Shown here: positions 1 through 6,288 of the stretch, in pieces
Position numbering within the stretch: the first letter of the stretch is position 1
How the letters are laid out: every line of letters begins with the position of its first letter
NCBI GenBank assembly: GCA_040905245.1
Contig: JBBDRX010000029.1
Location: 1 to 9,220, forward strand
Source of the DNA: JBBDRX01 sp040905245
Lineage (GTDB): Bacteria; Bacteroidota; Rhodothermia; Balneolales; Balneolaceae
Length of the DNA: 9,220 nt
Direction: 5' to 3'
The notes under the pieces: model-generated
Told to the model about the DNA's origin: nothing
The model's input: the letters and a program-made list of their open reading frames with translations, nothing else
Database searches by the model: none
Translations under genes and position numbers: made by a program

Positions 1-170
1 GCAAACAGGAGAACGCCAGCCAGGACTACTCTGGCGATCCATTGGGTTACGACAAGTATTTTCGTGCGGCTCATGGCATCGTGATAGATTCTCGAAAAGA
101 TCACTTCAACATACAAAATCTCCGGCAAATCGGGGGGCAGATCCCCAAAAAGCAATACATTAACGACTAA
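1..170 (+). CDS. C-terminal end of an unidentified protein (partial)
   Basis: An open frame starting at base 3 runs without a stop for 55 codons and ends with TAA at 168-170, so this looks like the end of a gene that begins before the window. The visible peptide is hydrophilic and ends in PKKQYIND. It contains no transmembrane stretch and no catalytic motif that I recognise, so I assign no function. A hand count gives about 47% GC, lower than the following purF gene, where a sampled line is 60%. This could mean a different history or only an atypical tail. The 65-base gap before purF has no terminator-like hairpin, but a possible promoter element lies in it, so co-transcription with purF is uncertain. 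A chance open frame of this length is possible but less likely. Confidence 0.5.
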   Translation, partial: KQENASQDYSGDPLGYDKYFRAAHGIVIDSRKDHFNIQNLRQIGGQIPKKQYIND

Positions 171-197
171 CAAGTAAGAGAGCTTTTCCGTAACTTT

Positions 198-205
198 TAT
201 CTTTG
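198..205 (+). promoter_or_regulatory. Possible Bacteroidota-type -7 promoter element before purF
   Basis: TATCTTTG is an exact match to the TAnnTTTG -7 consensus of the Bacteroidota primary sigma factor. It lies 30 bases before the preferred purF ATG at 236, which would leave a short 5' leader of roughly 25 bases. No clear TTG -33 partner is visible at the expected distance, so the call rests on one element and on its position. Confidence 0.35.
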
Positions 206-235
206 ATCATCCCAATCGGAAAGGATCACCACAGA

Positions 236-1738
236 ATGATCGACAAGCCACACGATTATTGCGGCATTTTCGGAGTGTACGGCCACCCGGAGGCCTCCCT
301 GCTCACCTACTACGGACTTCACGCCCTTCAGCATCGGGGCCAGGAATCGGCGGGAATCGCCTCTACCTGGTTCGATGAGAAGAAGAACAAGGCGGTGATG
401 CCCACCTACAAGGATTTTGGGCTCGTACTCAATGTTTTCGACGACCCTGCTATTCTAAAGCGGAACCTGAAGGGGGATGCCGCCATCGGCCACAACCGCT
501 ACTCCACCTCCGGATCCTCAAAAAATCCGGCCAACATCCAGCCGTTTCGGGTTCACTACAGCAAGGGGAACCTGGCGATTGGACACAACGGAAATCTTAC
601 CAACGCCCGGCAGCTACGGGATCGGTTTACCGAACAAGGGGTGTTGTTTCAAAGTACGTCCGACACAGAACTGATTCTTCACCTGATCGCCCGATCACAA
701 CAACCGACTCAGATGGAGCAGGTGATGGATGCGCTCGGCCAGATTGAAGGTGCCTACTGCCTCGTGATCCTCACCGACGACAAACTGATCGCTGTTCGGG
801 ATCCCAATGGATTTCGGCCGCTCTGCCTCGGCCGAATCAACGGAGCCTGGGCCGTCGCCAGCGAAACCTGCGCCTTTGACATTATCAATGCCGAGTATGT
901 CCGGGATGTAGAACCCGGAGAAGTGGTCGTCATCGAGCGGGATGTCCTTTCGAAGGATGAACCCGTCTCCTACTACCTGGACCGAAAGCCGGGTACGGAG
1001 ACCAGCCAGTGTATTTTTGAATACGTCTATTTCTCCCGGCCCGACAGCAAGATTTTCGCCGAGAATGTCGACAAGATCCGCCGGGACCTGGGCAAGCAGC
1101 TGGCCAAGGAGCATCCGCTGGATCAGGTAATTCAGCGGTATGATGCCGACTTGAAACCAATCATCATCTCCGTACCGGATTCAAGTAATACAGCCGCCCT
1201 TGGATATGCCCATGAAAACCAGAAGATGGGCAACGACTGCAAGTACGACATTGGACTGATCCGAAACCACTATGTAGGCCGAACCTTCATCTCCCCCGGA
1301 CAGAAGTCCAGAGATCAGAAAGTACGAACCAAATTCAATACTGTACGTGGTGTGCTTGAAGGCCGCTCGGTGGTCATTGTAGACGATTCCATTGTCCGGG
1401 GAACCACCTCCCGATATCTGGTCGATATGATTCGGGCAGCCAACCCGAGAGAGATTCATTTTCTGGTGAGCTCCCCGCCCATTACACATCCCTGTTTCTA
1501 CGGAATGGATTTCCCCAGCCCGGAAGAGCTGATGGCCAACCGCTATGGTAAAAATATTTCGGAAATGGCCGACGCCATCGGAGTGGACAGTCTCCGGTAT
1601 CTATCTGCGGAGGGGTTGGTCGAAGCCGTAAAAGAGTCCAATAGCTCTGCACACGGCTACTGCACTGCCTGTTTTACTGGCGATTACCCCGTGCCGGTCA
1701 ATTTCGGGGTAGAAAAGGAAGAGAACGAGATTGCCTGA
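236..1738 (+). CDS. purF: Amidophosphoribosyltransferase, propeptide and Fe-S type
   Basis: Catalyses the first committed step of purine synthesis: PRPP + glutamine to 5-phosphoribosylamine + glutamate + PPi, in the cytoplasm. The N-terminal Ntn glutaminase domain shows Cys9 in YCGIFG, HRGQESAG (33-40), GHNRYST (85-91) and the oxyanion-hole HNGN (117-120). The C-terminal phosphoribosyltransferase domain carries the PRPP loop VIVDDSIVRGTT (380-391). Cys259, Cys420, Cys476 and Cys479 (CTAC) fit the four 4Fe-4S ligands of the Bacillus subtilis-type enzyme. Cys9 is preceded by eight residues, so self-cleavage of a propeptide is expected. I prefer ATG 236 (500 residues) over the in-frame TTG at 203: an AAGGA sits 11 bases before the ATG, and the TTG lies inside a likely promoter element. 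The stop overlaps the engB start. Feedback inhibition by purine nucleotides is known for the family. Identification is very secure; only the start is uncertain. Confidence 0.97.
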   Translation: MIDKPHDYCGIFGVYGHPEASLLTYYGLHALQHRGQESAGIASTWFDEKKNKAVMPTYKDFGLVLNVFDDPAILKRNLKGDAAIGHNRYSTSGSSKNPANIQPFRVHYSKGNLAIGHNGNLTNARQLRDRFTEQGVLFQSTSDTELILHLIARSQQPTQMEQVMDALGQIEGAYCLVILTDDKLIAVRDPNGFRPLCLGRINGAWAVASETCAFDIINAEYVRDVEPGEVVVIERDVLSKDEPVSYYLDRKPGTETSQCIFEYVYFSRPDSKIFAENVDKIRRDLGKQLAKEHPLDQVIQRYDADLKPIIISVPDSSNTAALGYAHENQKMGNDCKYDIGLIRNHYVGRTFISPGQKSRDQKVRTKFNTVRGVLEGRSVVIVDDSIVRGTTSRYLVDMIRAANPREIHFLVSSPPITHPCFYGMDFPSPEELMANRYGKNISEMADAIGVDSLRYLSAEGLVEAVKESNSSAHGYCTACFTGDYPVPVNFGVEKEENEIA

Positions 1739-2337
1739 TGTCCTTTGAAAAAGCCGAATTTATGACCAGCGCTCCAACCCTGGACGACTGTCCGGAGGCG
1801 ACGTTTCCGGAAGTCTGTTTTGCCGGGCGTTCCAATGTGGGAAAATCGAGCCTGATCAACCGGATTACCAACAAAAAAAAACTGGCCCGGACCAGTAACA
1901 CACCGGGAAAAACCCAGCAAATGAACTATTACAGGATAGAAAACCTTCTCTATCTTGTAGACCTGCCGGGATTCGGCTTTGCCCATGTCCCGGAGAAAGA
2001 GCGCAAACGGTGGGGGAAAGATATCCGAAACTATCTGTTGAACCGGCCCGCACTCCGGATGATTCTGCATCTGGTAGACATTCGGCATGAACCAACCGCG
2101 CTGGACGAACAGTTCTTCTACTGGATGGCTGCCAACGAAAAGCCGTTCAGTGTTCTCCTGACAAAGGAGGACAAACTCTCGGCCAACAAACGCCAACAAT
2201 CGATATCAACGGTTCGCAAGATTTTGCAACAGATGAATATCGATGTTCCGATCCTCTCCTGTTCCGCGGAGACGGGGAGCGGAATCCCGGAGATCCAGGC
2301 GCTGATCCGTGAATTTTCCACAATCGAATCTCATTAA
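1738..2337 (+). CDS. engB: Ribosome-biogenesis GTPase EngB (YihA/YsxC family)
   Basis: Small GTPase required for assembly of the large ribosomal subunit in bacteria studied so far. At 199 residues it has normal family length. The G motifs appear in order: G1 GRSNVGKS (30-37), G2 threonine in TPGKT (55-59), G3 DLPG (75-78), G4 TKEDK (142-146) and G5 CSAETG (175-180). The short leader before G1 (SFEKAEFMTSAP) matches the family's usual N-terminus, which supports the ATG at 1738 over the Met at residue 9. That ATG shares one base with the purF TGA (TGATG), an arrangement typical of translational coupling by terminating ribosomes. A weak AAGGAAGAG lies about 15 bases upstream. A run of nine A residues (1873-1881) encodes part of NKKK just after G1. 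No defect is seen. Confidence 0.96.
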   Translation: MSFEKAEFMTSAPTLDDCPEATFPEVCFAGRSNVGKSSLINRITNKKKLARTSNTPGKTQQMNYYRIENLLYLVDLPGFGFAHVPEKERKRWGKDIRNYLLNRPALRMILHLVDIRHEPTALDEQFFYWMAANEKPFSVLLTKEDKLSANKRQQSISTVRKILQQMNIDVPILSCSAETGSGIPEIQALIREFSTIESH

Positions 2338-2362
2338 CCAAACCATACGATAACTCAACCAC

Positions 2363-3952
2363 ATGTCTAAAAAGATCCTTCTTCTTGACAACGTCAATCC
2401 CTTGTGCGCCGATGTATTCAGAGAGCGTGGAATGGAGGCCGACCAACCCGCCAACCTGGACCGGGATGGGGTCAAAAAAATTATTGGAAACTACCACGGT
2501 CTCGTCGTCCGTTCCGCTACTACTGTGGATGCCGACCTGCTAAAAGAGGCCAAGCACCTTGAGGTGATCGGGCGAGCGGGGGTCGGAGTCGACAACATCG
2601 ACATCCCCGCGGCCACCGAACGTGGTATATTGGTCATGAATACCCCCGACGGAAATACCATCTCCACAGCGGAACATACCTGTGGAATGATTCTCGCTCT
2701 CTCCCGAAATATCCCACAGGCGGTCAGCCGGGTGAAGGAAGGCGGCTGGGACCGAAAGAAGTTTATGGGTACAGAGATCCACGGGAAAAAGCTCGGAATT
2801 ATCGGGCTTGGCAAGATCGGCTCGGAAGTCGCCGTGCGAATGGCTACTTTCGGTATGGACATCTACGCGTACGATCCGTTTGCCACCCGTGAACATGCCG
2901 AGAATCTGGGCGTGAAACTGATAGATCTGGACTCCCTGCTCGGGGAAGTTGACTACGTGACTGTACATACTCCTCTGACCGAGAAGACCAAAGGGATTAT
3001 CTCCAGCAAAAGCGCCGGCAAGATCAAAAAAGGCATGAGGCTCATTAACTGTGCCCGTGGCGGCATTTTTACAGAAGAGGACCTGCCGGAACTGCTCGAG
3101 AGCGGTGTCATCGGTGGCCTGGCACTGGATGTTTACAGCCAGGAACCTCCCACAGAAGAGCTTTATAAAACTCTGGCTCACCCGAAAGTGATTTGTACCC
3201 CGCACCTCGGCGCATCGACGGAAGAGGCGCAGGAGAAAGTGGCAGAACAGATCGCGGAGCAGATGGCCGACGCTCTCGAACAAAAAGATTACAAGGGAAG
3301 CCTCAACAGCAAGTCCATTTCCCTGTTGACCAACAAGGATGTCCATCCCTACCTGGAACTGGCCGAAAAGCTTGGCCGTCTTGTCAGCCAGGTGAAACCG
3401 GAGAATGCCAACAATTTCAGCTTTGAGTACACAGGAGCCAGTGCACGCTACTCCGATGTTCTCACAGACGGCATCCTGAAGGGCATGATGACCGAGTATG
3501 TGAGTGAGGCTGTAAACCTGATTAACGCCCGCCACTACGCCGAAGAGCGGGGCTTCAAATTCAAGGAAACCACCAGTTCCGACGGCAGTATGTACAAGGA
3601 CCTGATCACCATCCGGCTGGGTGACGATGCCATCTACCGGGAGATCTCGGCGGCCGTCTTTGGCCCGGGCGACTACCGGATTGTGGAAATCGACGACTAC
3701 GGCATTGAGCTTCAGCTCGAAGGCGACATCCTGATGCTTCAGAATGTCGACCGGCCGGGTATGCTGGCCGCAGTCGCGGGCGCTCTTGCCAAACAGGACA
3801 TCAACATCGGGGCATTGAGCCTTGGCCGGGCAGCGAAGGGAACCCGGGCGATCACCGCGTTTATCGTCGACAAGAAGATGAATGAAGAGGAGATAAAACC
3901 GATCCTCGAGATCGATGGTGTGGAGAACGTCCGATACATCTCTCTCTCCTGA
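2363..3952 (+). CDS. serA: D-3-phosphoglycerate dehydrogenase, long form with ACT domain
   Basis: Oxidises 3-phosphoglycerate to 3-phosphohydroxypyruvate with NAD, the first step of the phosphorylated serine pathway, in the cytoplasm. The 529 residues fit the long type: split substrate domain, Rossmann NAD domain with GLGKIG (148-153) and the following Asp171, then an intervening (ASB-like) domain at about 320-450 and a C-terminal ACT domain from about 457 (LQNVDRPGM). The catalytic triad of the D-2-hydroxyacid dehydrogenase family is visible as Arg232 (CARGG), Glu261 (QEPP) and His281 (PHLGAST). The ACT domain is where serine normally acts as feedback inhibitor in this family; whether it does here is inferred. 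The gene starts 25 bases after engB with no Shine-Dalgarno sequence and is followed by a strong terminator, so it is probably the last gene of the purF-engB-serA transcript. Confidence 0.97.
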   Translation: MSKKILLLDNVNPLCADVFRERGMEADQPANLDRDGVKKIIGNYHGLVVRSATTVDADLLKEAKHLEVIGRAGVGVDNIDIPAATERGILVMNTPDGNTISTAEHTCGMILALSRNIPQAVSRVKEGGWDRKKFMGTEIHGKKLGIIGLGKIGSEVAVRMATFGMDIYAYDPFATREHAENLGVKLIDLDSLLGEVDYVTVHTPLTEKTKGIISSKSAGKIKKGMRLINCARGGIFTEEDLPELLESGVIGGLALDVYSQEPPTEELYKTLAHPKVICTPHLGASTEEAQEKVAEQIAEQMADALEQKDYKGSLNSKSISLLTNKDVHPYLELAEKLGRLVSQVKPENANNFSFEYTGASARYSDVLTDGILKGMMTEYVSEAVNLINARHYAEERGFKFKETTSSDGSMYKDLITIRLGDDAIYREISAAVFGPGDYRIVEIDDYGIELQLEGDILMLQNVDRPGMLAAVAGALAKQDINIGALSLGRAAKGTRAITAFIVDKKMNEEEIKPILEIDGVENVRYISLS

Positions 3953-3962
3953 GGCAGGGTGC

Positions 3963-4020
3963 TTCTTTGACCGTTACCCGGGGTTCACACTCCCGGCGGC
4001 GGAAGTAACACGGTAAAGAA
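3963..4020 (+). other. Structured RNA segment between serA and its terminator
   Basis: Two imperfect arms face each other. TTCTTTGACCGTTAC (3963-3977) pairs with GTAACACGGTAAAGAA (4005-4020), giving blocks of 6, 4 and 4 base pairs broken by a one-base and a two-base bulge. Between them an inner stem CCGGG/CCCGG closes a 9-base loop. The element begins 11 bases after the serA stop and ends 10 bases before the terminator stem, so a serA transcript would end in two consecutive hairpins. No open frame with family features overlaps it. It could stabilise the 3' end, be processed into a small RNA, or have no function; I recognise no known RNA family. Confidence 0.45.
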
Positions 4021-4029
4021 ACCGTTCGA

Positions 4030-4067
4030 GGCGGTGCAGCCATATCAATGGCGCACCGCCTTTTTTT
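4030..4067 (+). terminator. Intrinsic terminator of the purF-engB-serA group
   Basis: GGCGGTGC (4030-4037) pairs perfectly with GCACCGCC (4053-4060). GCC/GGC extends the stem inward past one bulged A, leaving an ATATCAAT loop. Seven T residues (4061-4067) follow directly. The T-run is on the plus-strand side only, so this ends serA transcription. The converging symporter gene ends 11 bases further on, and the same hairpin lacks a T tail in that direction. Confidence 0.92.
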
Positions 4068-4077
4068 GTGCCGCATT

Positions 4078-5637
4078 TTATTTCCGACGCTTACCCTTTG
4101 CCGACCGGCCCCTCAAAAAACCCGAAAGCACTCCGACCAGCACCACAATGACACCCCCGGCAAGTGTATAGAGTGGCCAGGCCAGTGCCAGTCCGGCTCC
4201 AGGAAGCAGGTCTTGCAGCGCACCCTCCACCATAAAAAGCAGAGAGATCAGACCGGCAAAAAAACCGATCATGGCGTCTTTCTTATCCGGCTTTTTAAAC
4301 AGCAATCCCAGAAGAAACACCCCGAACAAGCCTCCATACGTATAGGAGGCGATACCGAGTCCCAACTCCACAACGGCAGGCCGGTCGTCTCCGGTGAGCT
4401 GTAACCAGGTAAAAAAGAGGGCAGACAGCACCAGAACCAGTCCCCAAACCACCGTGGTCAACCGGGAGATCATCAGTTCGGTTTTCTGCGTCCAGTTACG
4501 TCCGAAACGGGGTTTCAGCAGGTCAAAGGTTGTCGAGGAGGCAAGGGCGCTTAAAGAAGAGCTCAGGCTGCTCATCGCCGCCGCGATGAGCGCCGCGATA
4601 ATCAATCCGGCGACACCGGGAGGAATCTCTTCGACAATAAACAGAGCAAAGATCTCGTCAAGAGTCTGCAATCCGAGATCGGCCGGGGTGGCCGCTTCGT
4701 AGAAGAGCCAAAGCAGAAGCCCGATGCCGAGAAAGAGGGCAAACTGCAACGCCACGACAACACCGCTCCAGACCAGCGCTTTCCGGCTGTCCCGAACATT
4801 TCGCGTGGACAGAAGCCGCTGCACAATCAGCTGATCGGTTCCGTGAGAGGCTATGGCAAAAACCGCCCCTCCAAACAGCGACACCCAAAAGTAATAGGGA
4901 TTCAGAAGCACCGCGCGCCAGCCTCCTTCAGCGGCCAACTGGATCATCTGGAACTTCTCCTGCTCTTGCAACATCACCAGTCCATCGGAAAGCGAGACCG
5001 GGAGCCCCGCAATCATGATCCCGGCCGCAAACAGCGCTCCTCCCAGATAGACCCCCATCTGAGCCACATCCATCCAGATCACCGCTTTGATACCGCCAAA
5101 AAAAGTATAGAAAAGAGTAATCAGGGCAATGACTCCGATGGAGATCCCGTACAACTGAAAATCGTCCCATCCTGCAAACGCCCCGGCAAGCCGCAGGATA
5201 ATCGCGAGCGGTATGGCGGTGGCAAAGAGCCTCACCCCGTCGGCCAGCAGGCGCGTTACAATAAAGGTCCCGCTGGCAGCCGTTCGCATGCCCGATCCGA
5301 ACCGCTGGTTCAAATATTGATAAGCGGTTGTCATCTCTCCCTTGAAATAGGCGGGAAGGAACCAGATTGCCACAACAATCCGGCCCAGTATATAGCCGAA
5401 GGTGAGCTGCAGGAAGACAAGTGATCCACCGTAGGAGACGGCAGGAATACTGATAAACGTCAGGGTACTTGTCTCTGTGGCCACAACGGAGAAGAGAACC
5501 GCCCACCACGGCATCTCCCGGCCTCCGAGAAAATAGTCCTTTGAAGAATGCTGTTTCCCCGCTGCCAGAATTCCAAACACCGCCACGGCAATCAAATAAA
5601 CAACGACTACGGTATAGTCAAGTGGTGTAAACCCCAA
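4078..5637 (-). CDS. Sodium:solute symporter family transporter, substrate unknown
   Basis: A 519-residue inner-membrane carrier of the SSS (SLC5-like) family, expected to couple solute uptake to sodium entry. About 12 to 13 hydrophobic segments are visible, the first at residues 8-26 and the last at 489-507, followed by a basic C-terminal tail (RGRSAKGKRRK). Family signatures include YFLGGREMPWW (35-45), GGIKAVIWMD (181-190) and HGTDQLIVQRLLSTRN (265-280). A small-residue, serine-rich helix AAMSSLSSSLSALASS (353-368) falls where SSS carriers bind sodium. The GTDQ...VQR segment recalls the iodide/multivitamin-like branch, but the substrate cannot be read from the sequence. The only start that keeps the first helix is TTG at 5637, because an in-frame TAA lies 12 bases before it; no ribosome site is seen. 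It follows rdgB by 69 bases on the same strand and may be co-transcribed. Confidence 0.93.
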   Translation of the reverse strand: MGFTPLDYTVVVVYLIAVAVFGILAAGKQHSSKDYFLGGREMPWWAVLFSVVATETSTLTFISIPAVSYGGSLVFLQLTFGYILGRIVVAIWFLPAYFKGEMTTAYQYLNQRFGSGMRTAASGTFIVTRLLADGVRLFATAIPLAIILRLAGAFAGWDDFQLYGISIGVIALITLFYTFFGGIKAVIWMDVAQMGVYLGGALFAAGIMIAGLPVSLSDGLVMLQEQEKFQMIQLAAEGGWRAVLLNPYYFWVSLFGGAVFAIASHGTDQLIVQRLLSTRNVRDSRKALVWSGVVVALQFALFLGIGLLLWLFYEAATPADLGLQTLDEIFALFIVEEIPPGVAGLIIAALIAAAMSSLSSSLSALASSTTFDLLKPRFGRNWTQKTELMISRLTTVVWGLVLVLSALFFTWLQLTGDDRPAVVELGLGIASYTYGGLFGVFLLGLLFKKPDKKDAMIGFFAGLISLLFMVEGALQDLLPGAGLALAWPLYTLAGGVIVVLVGVLSGFLRGRSAKGKRRK

Positions 5638-5664
5638 AACAGTTCGGTTTTATCCATGTCAGCC

Positions 5665-5684
5665 CCCGGCAAGAAACGGCCGGG
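5665..5684 (-). other. Hairpin in the leader of the symporter gene
   Basis: Read on the minus strand, CCCGGC and GCCGGG form a 6-bp stem around an 8-base loop, between the rdgB stop and the symporter start. A further four pairs (GTGT with ACAT, one G-U) could form beyond a 5-base bulge. No T-run follows on either strand, so it is not an intrinsic terminator. It may influence messenger processing or translation of the symporter, but function is not shown. Confidence 0.35.
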
Positions 5685-5693
5685 ACACGAAAC

Positions 5694-5713
5694 GGTTCAA
5701 CCCGGTTCAACCC
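5694..5713. repeat. Perfect tandem duplication of a 10-base unit at the rdgB stop
   Basis: GGTTCAACCC occurs twice head to tail (5694-5703 and 5704-5713). The copy at 5704-5713 contains the rdgB stop codon and the two bases beyond it; the other copy lies just after the gene. The simplest reading is replication slippage. The duplicated unit falls at the stop codon, so only the 3' untranslated side was lengthened. Confidence 0.85.
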
Positions 5714-6288
5714 AGGCCTTTCAGATAGTCGACTGCGTTTCTCAGCGCCCGGCCCCGGTGGCTTATCCGGTTCTTCTCTTCGCCGGTCAACTCGGCAAAA
5801 CTTCGCTGCTCCCCCTCGGGCCGGAACAGCGGGTCATAGCCAAACCCGCCCGCTCCTCGCGGCTCCTCCAGAATCGACCCCGGACAGATCCCTTCAAAGA
5901 GCTTCTCTTCCTTGCCGGACAGTGCAATCACCGTCCGAAATCGCGCCGCCCGGTTGGCAACCCCTTTCATCTCCGCAAGCAGTTTCGTCACATTTTCGCT
6001 GTCCGTCGCGTCCTCTCCGGCATACCGGGCCGATCGCACACCGGGTTCTCCCCCCAGCGCCTCCACTTCCAGGCCGGTGTCGTCCGCCAACGTGGGGATT
6101 CCCGTCTTGTCGAACCAGTAGCCCGCCTTCTTCCGGGCGTTCCCCTCCAGCGTCGGGGCGTCCTCATCGACCTGCCCGTACACTTCCAGGTCCGCCAGGC
6201 TCACCAGCGATATTCCCAGCGGGGTCAACAGCGCCGAAAGCTCTTGCACTTTGTGGGGGTTGGCAGAGGCGATCAGCAGTCTATCCAT
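5707..6288 (-). CDS. rdgB: XTP/dITP pyrophosphatase (RdgB/HAM1 family)
   Basis: Hydrolyses non-canonical purine nucleoside triphosphates (dITP, ITP, XTP) to monophosphate and pyrophosphate, keeping deaminated bases out of DNA and RNA; cytoplasmic. Visible motifs are the phosphate-binding start SANPHKVQE (8-16), ADDTGLEVEALGG (68-80), SARYAGEDATD (86-96), GGFGYDPLF (147-155) and SHRGRAL (176-182), all in the family order. At 193 residues it has standard length. I chose ATG 6288 because homologues begin directly with the beta strand carrying LLIASAN; an in-frame GTG at 6309 would add seven unrelated residues. The start lies inside the end of the preceding kinase gene: ATGGATAG contains both the rdgB ATG and the kinase TAG, an 8-base overlap that suggests coupled translation. 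No missing motif. Confidence 0.96.
   Translation of the reverse strand: MDRLLIASANPHKVQELSALLTPLGISLVSLADLEVYGQVDEDAPTLEGNARKKAGYWFDKTGIPTLADDTGLEVEALGGEPGVRSARYAGEDATDSENVTKLLAEMKGVANRAARFRTVIALSGKEEKLFEGICPGSILEEPRGAGGFGYDPLFRPEGEQRSFAELTGEEKNRISHRGRALRNAVDYLKGLG

Noticed and set aside
2540..3535. Long minus-strand open frame opposite serA
   Set aside because: It is the antisense shadow of a well-defined dehydrogenase, with no start context and no recognisable motif.
3978..4004. tRNA-like T arm (CGGGG-TTCACAC-TCCCG) in the serA 3' region
   Set aside because: The loop has C where the invariant A58 should be, there is no matching acceptor strand upstream, and no anticodon or D arm can be folded. 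It is better explained as the inner stem of the larger hairpin.
3953..4067. Small SRP RNA or another named RNA family
   Set aside because: The conserved asymmetric-loop signature of SRP helix 8 (such as GGAAGCAGCC) is absent, and I see no other family signature.
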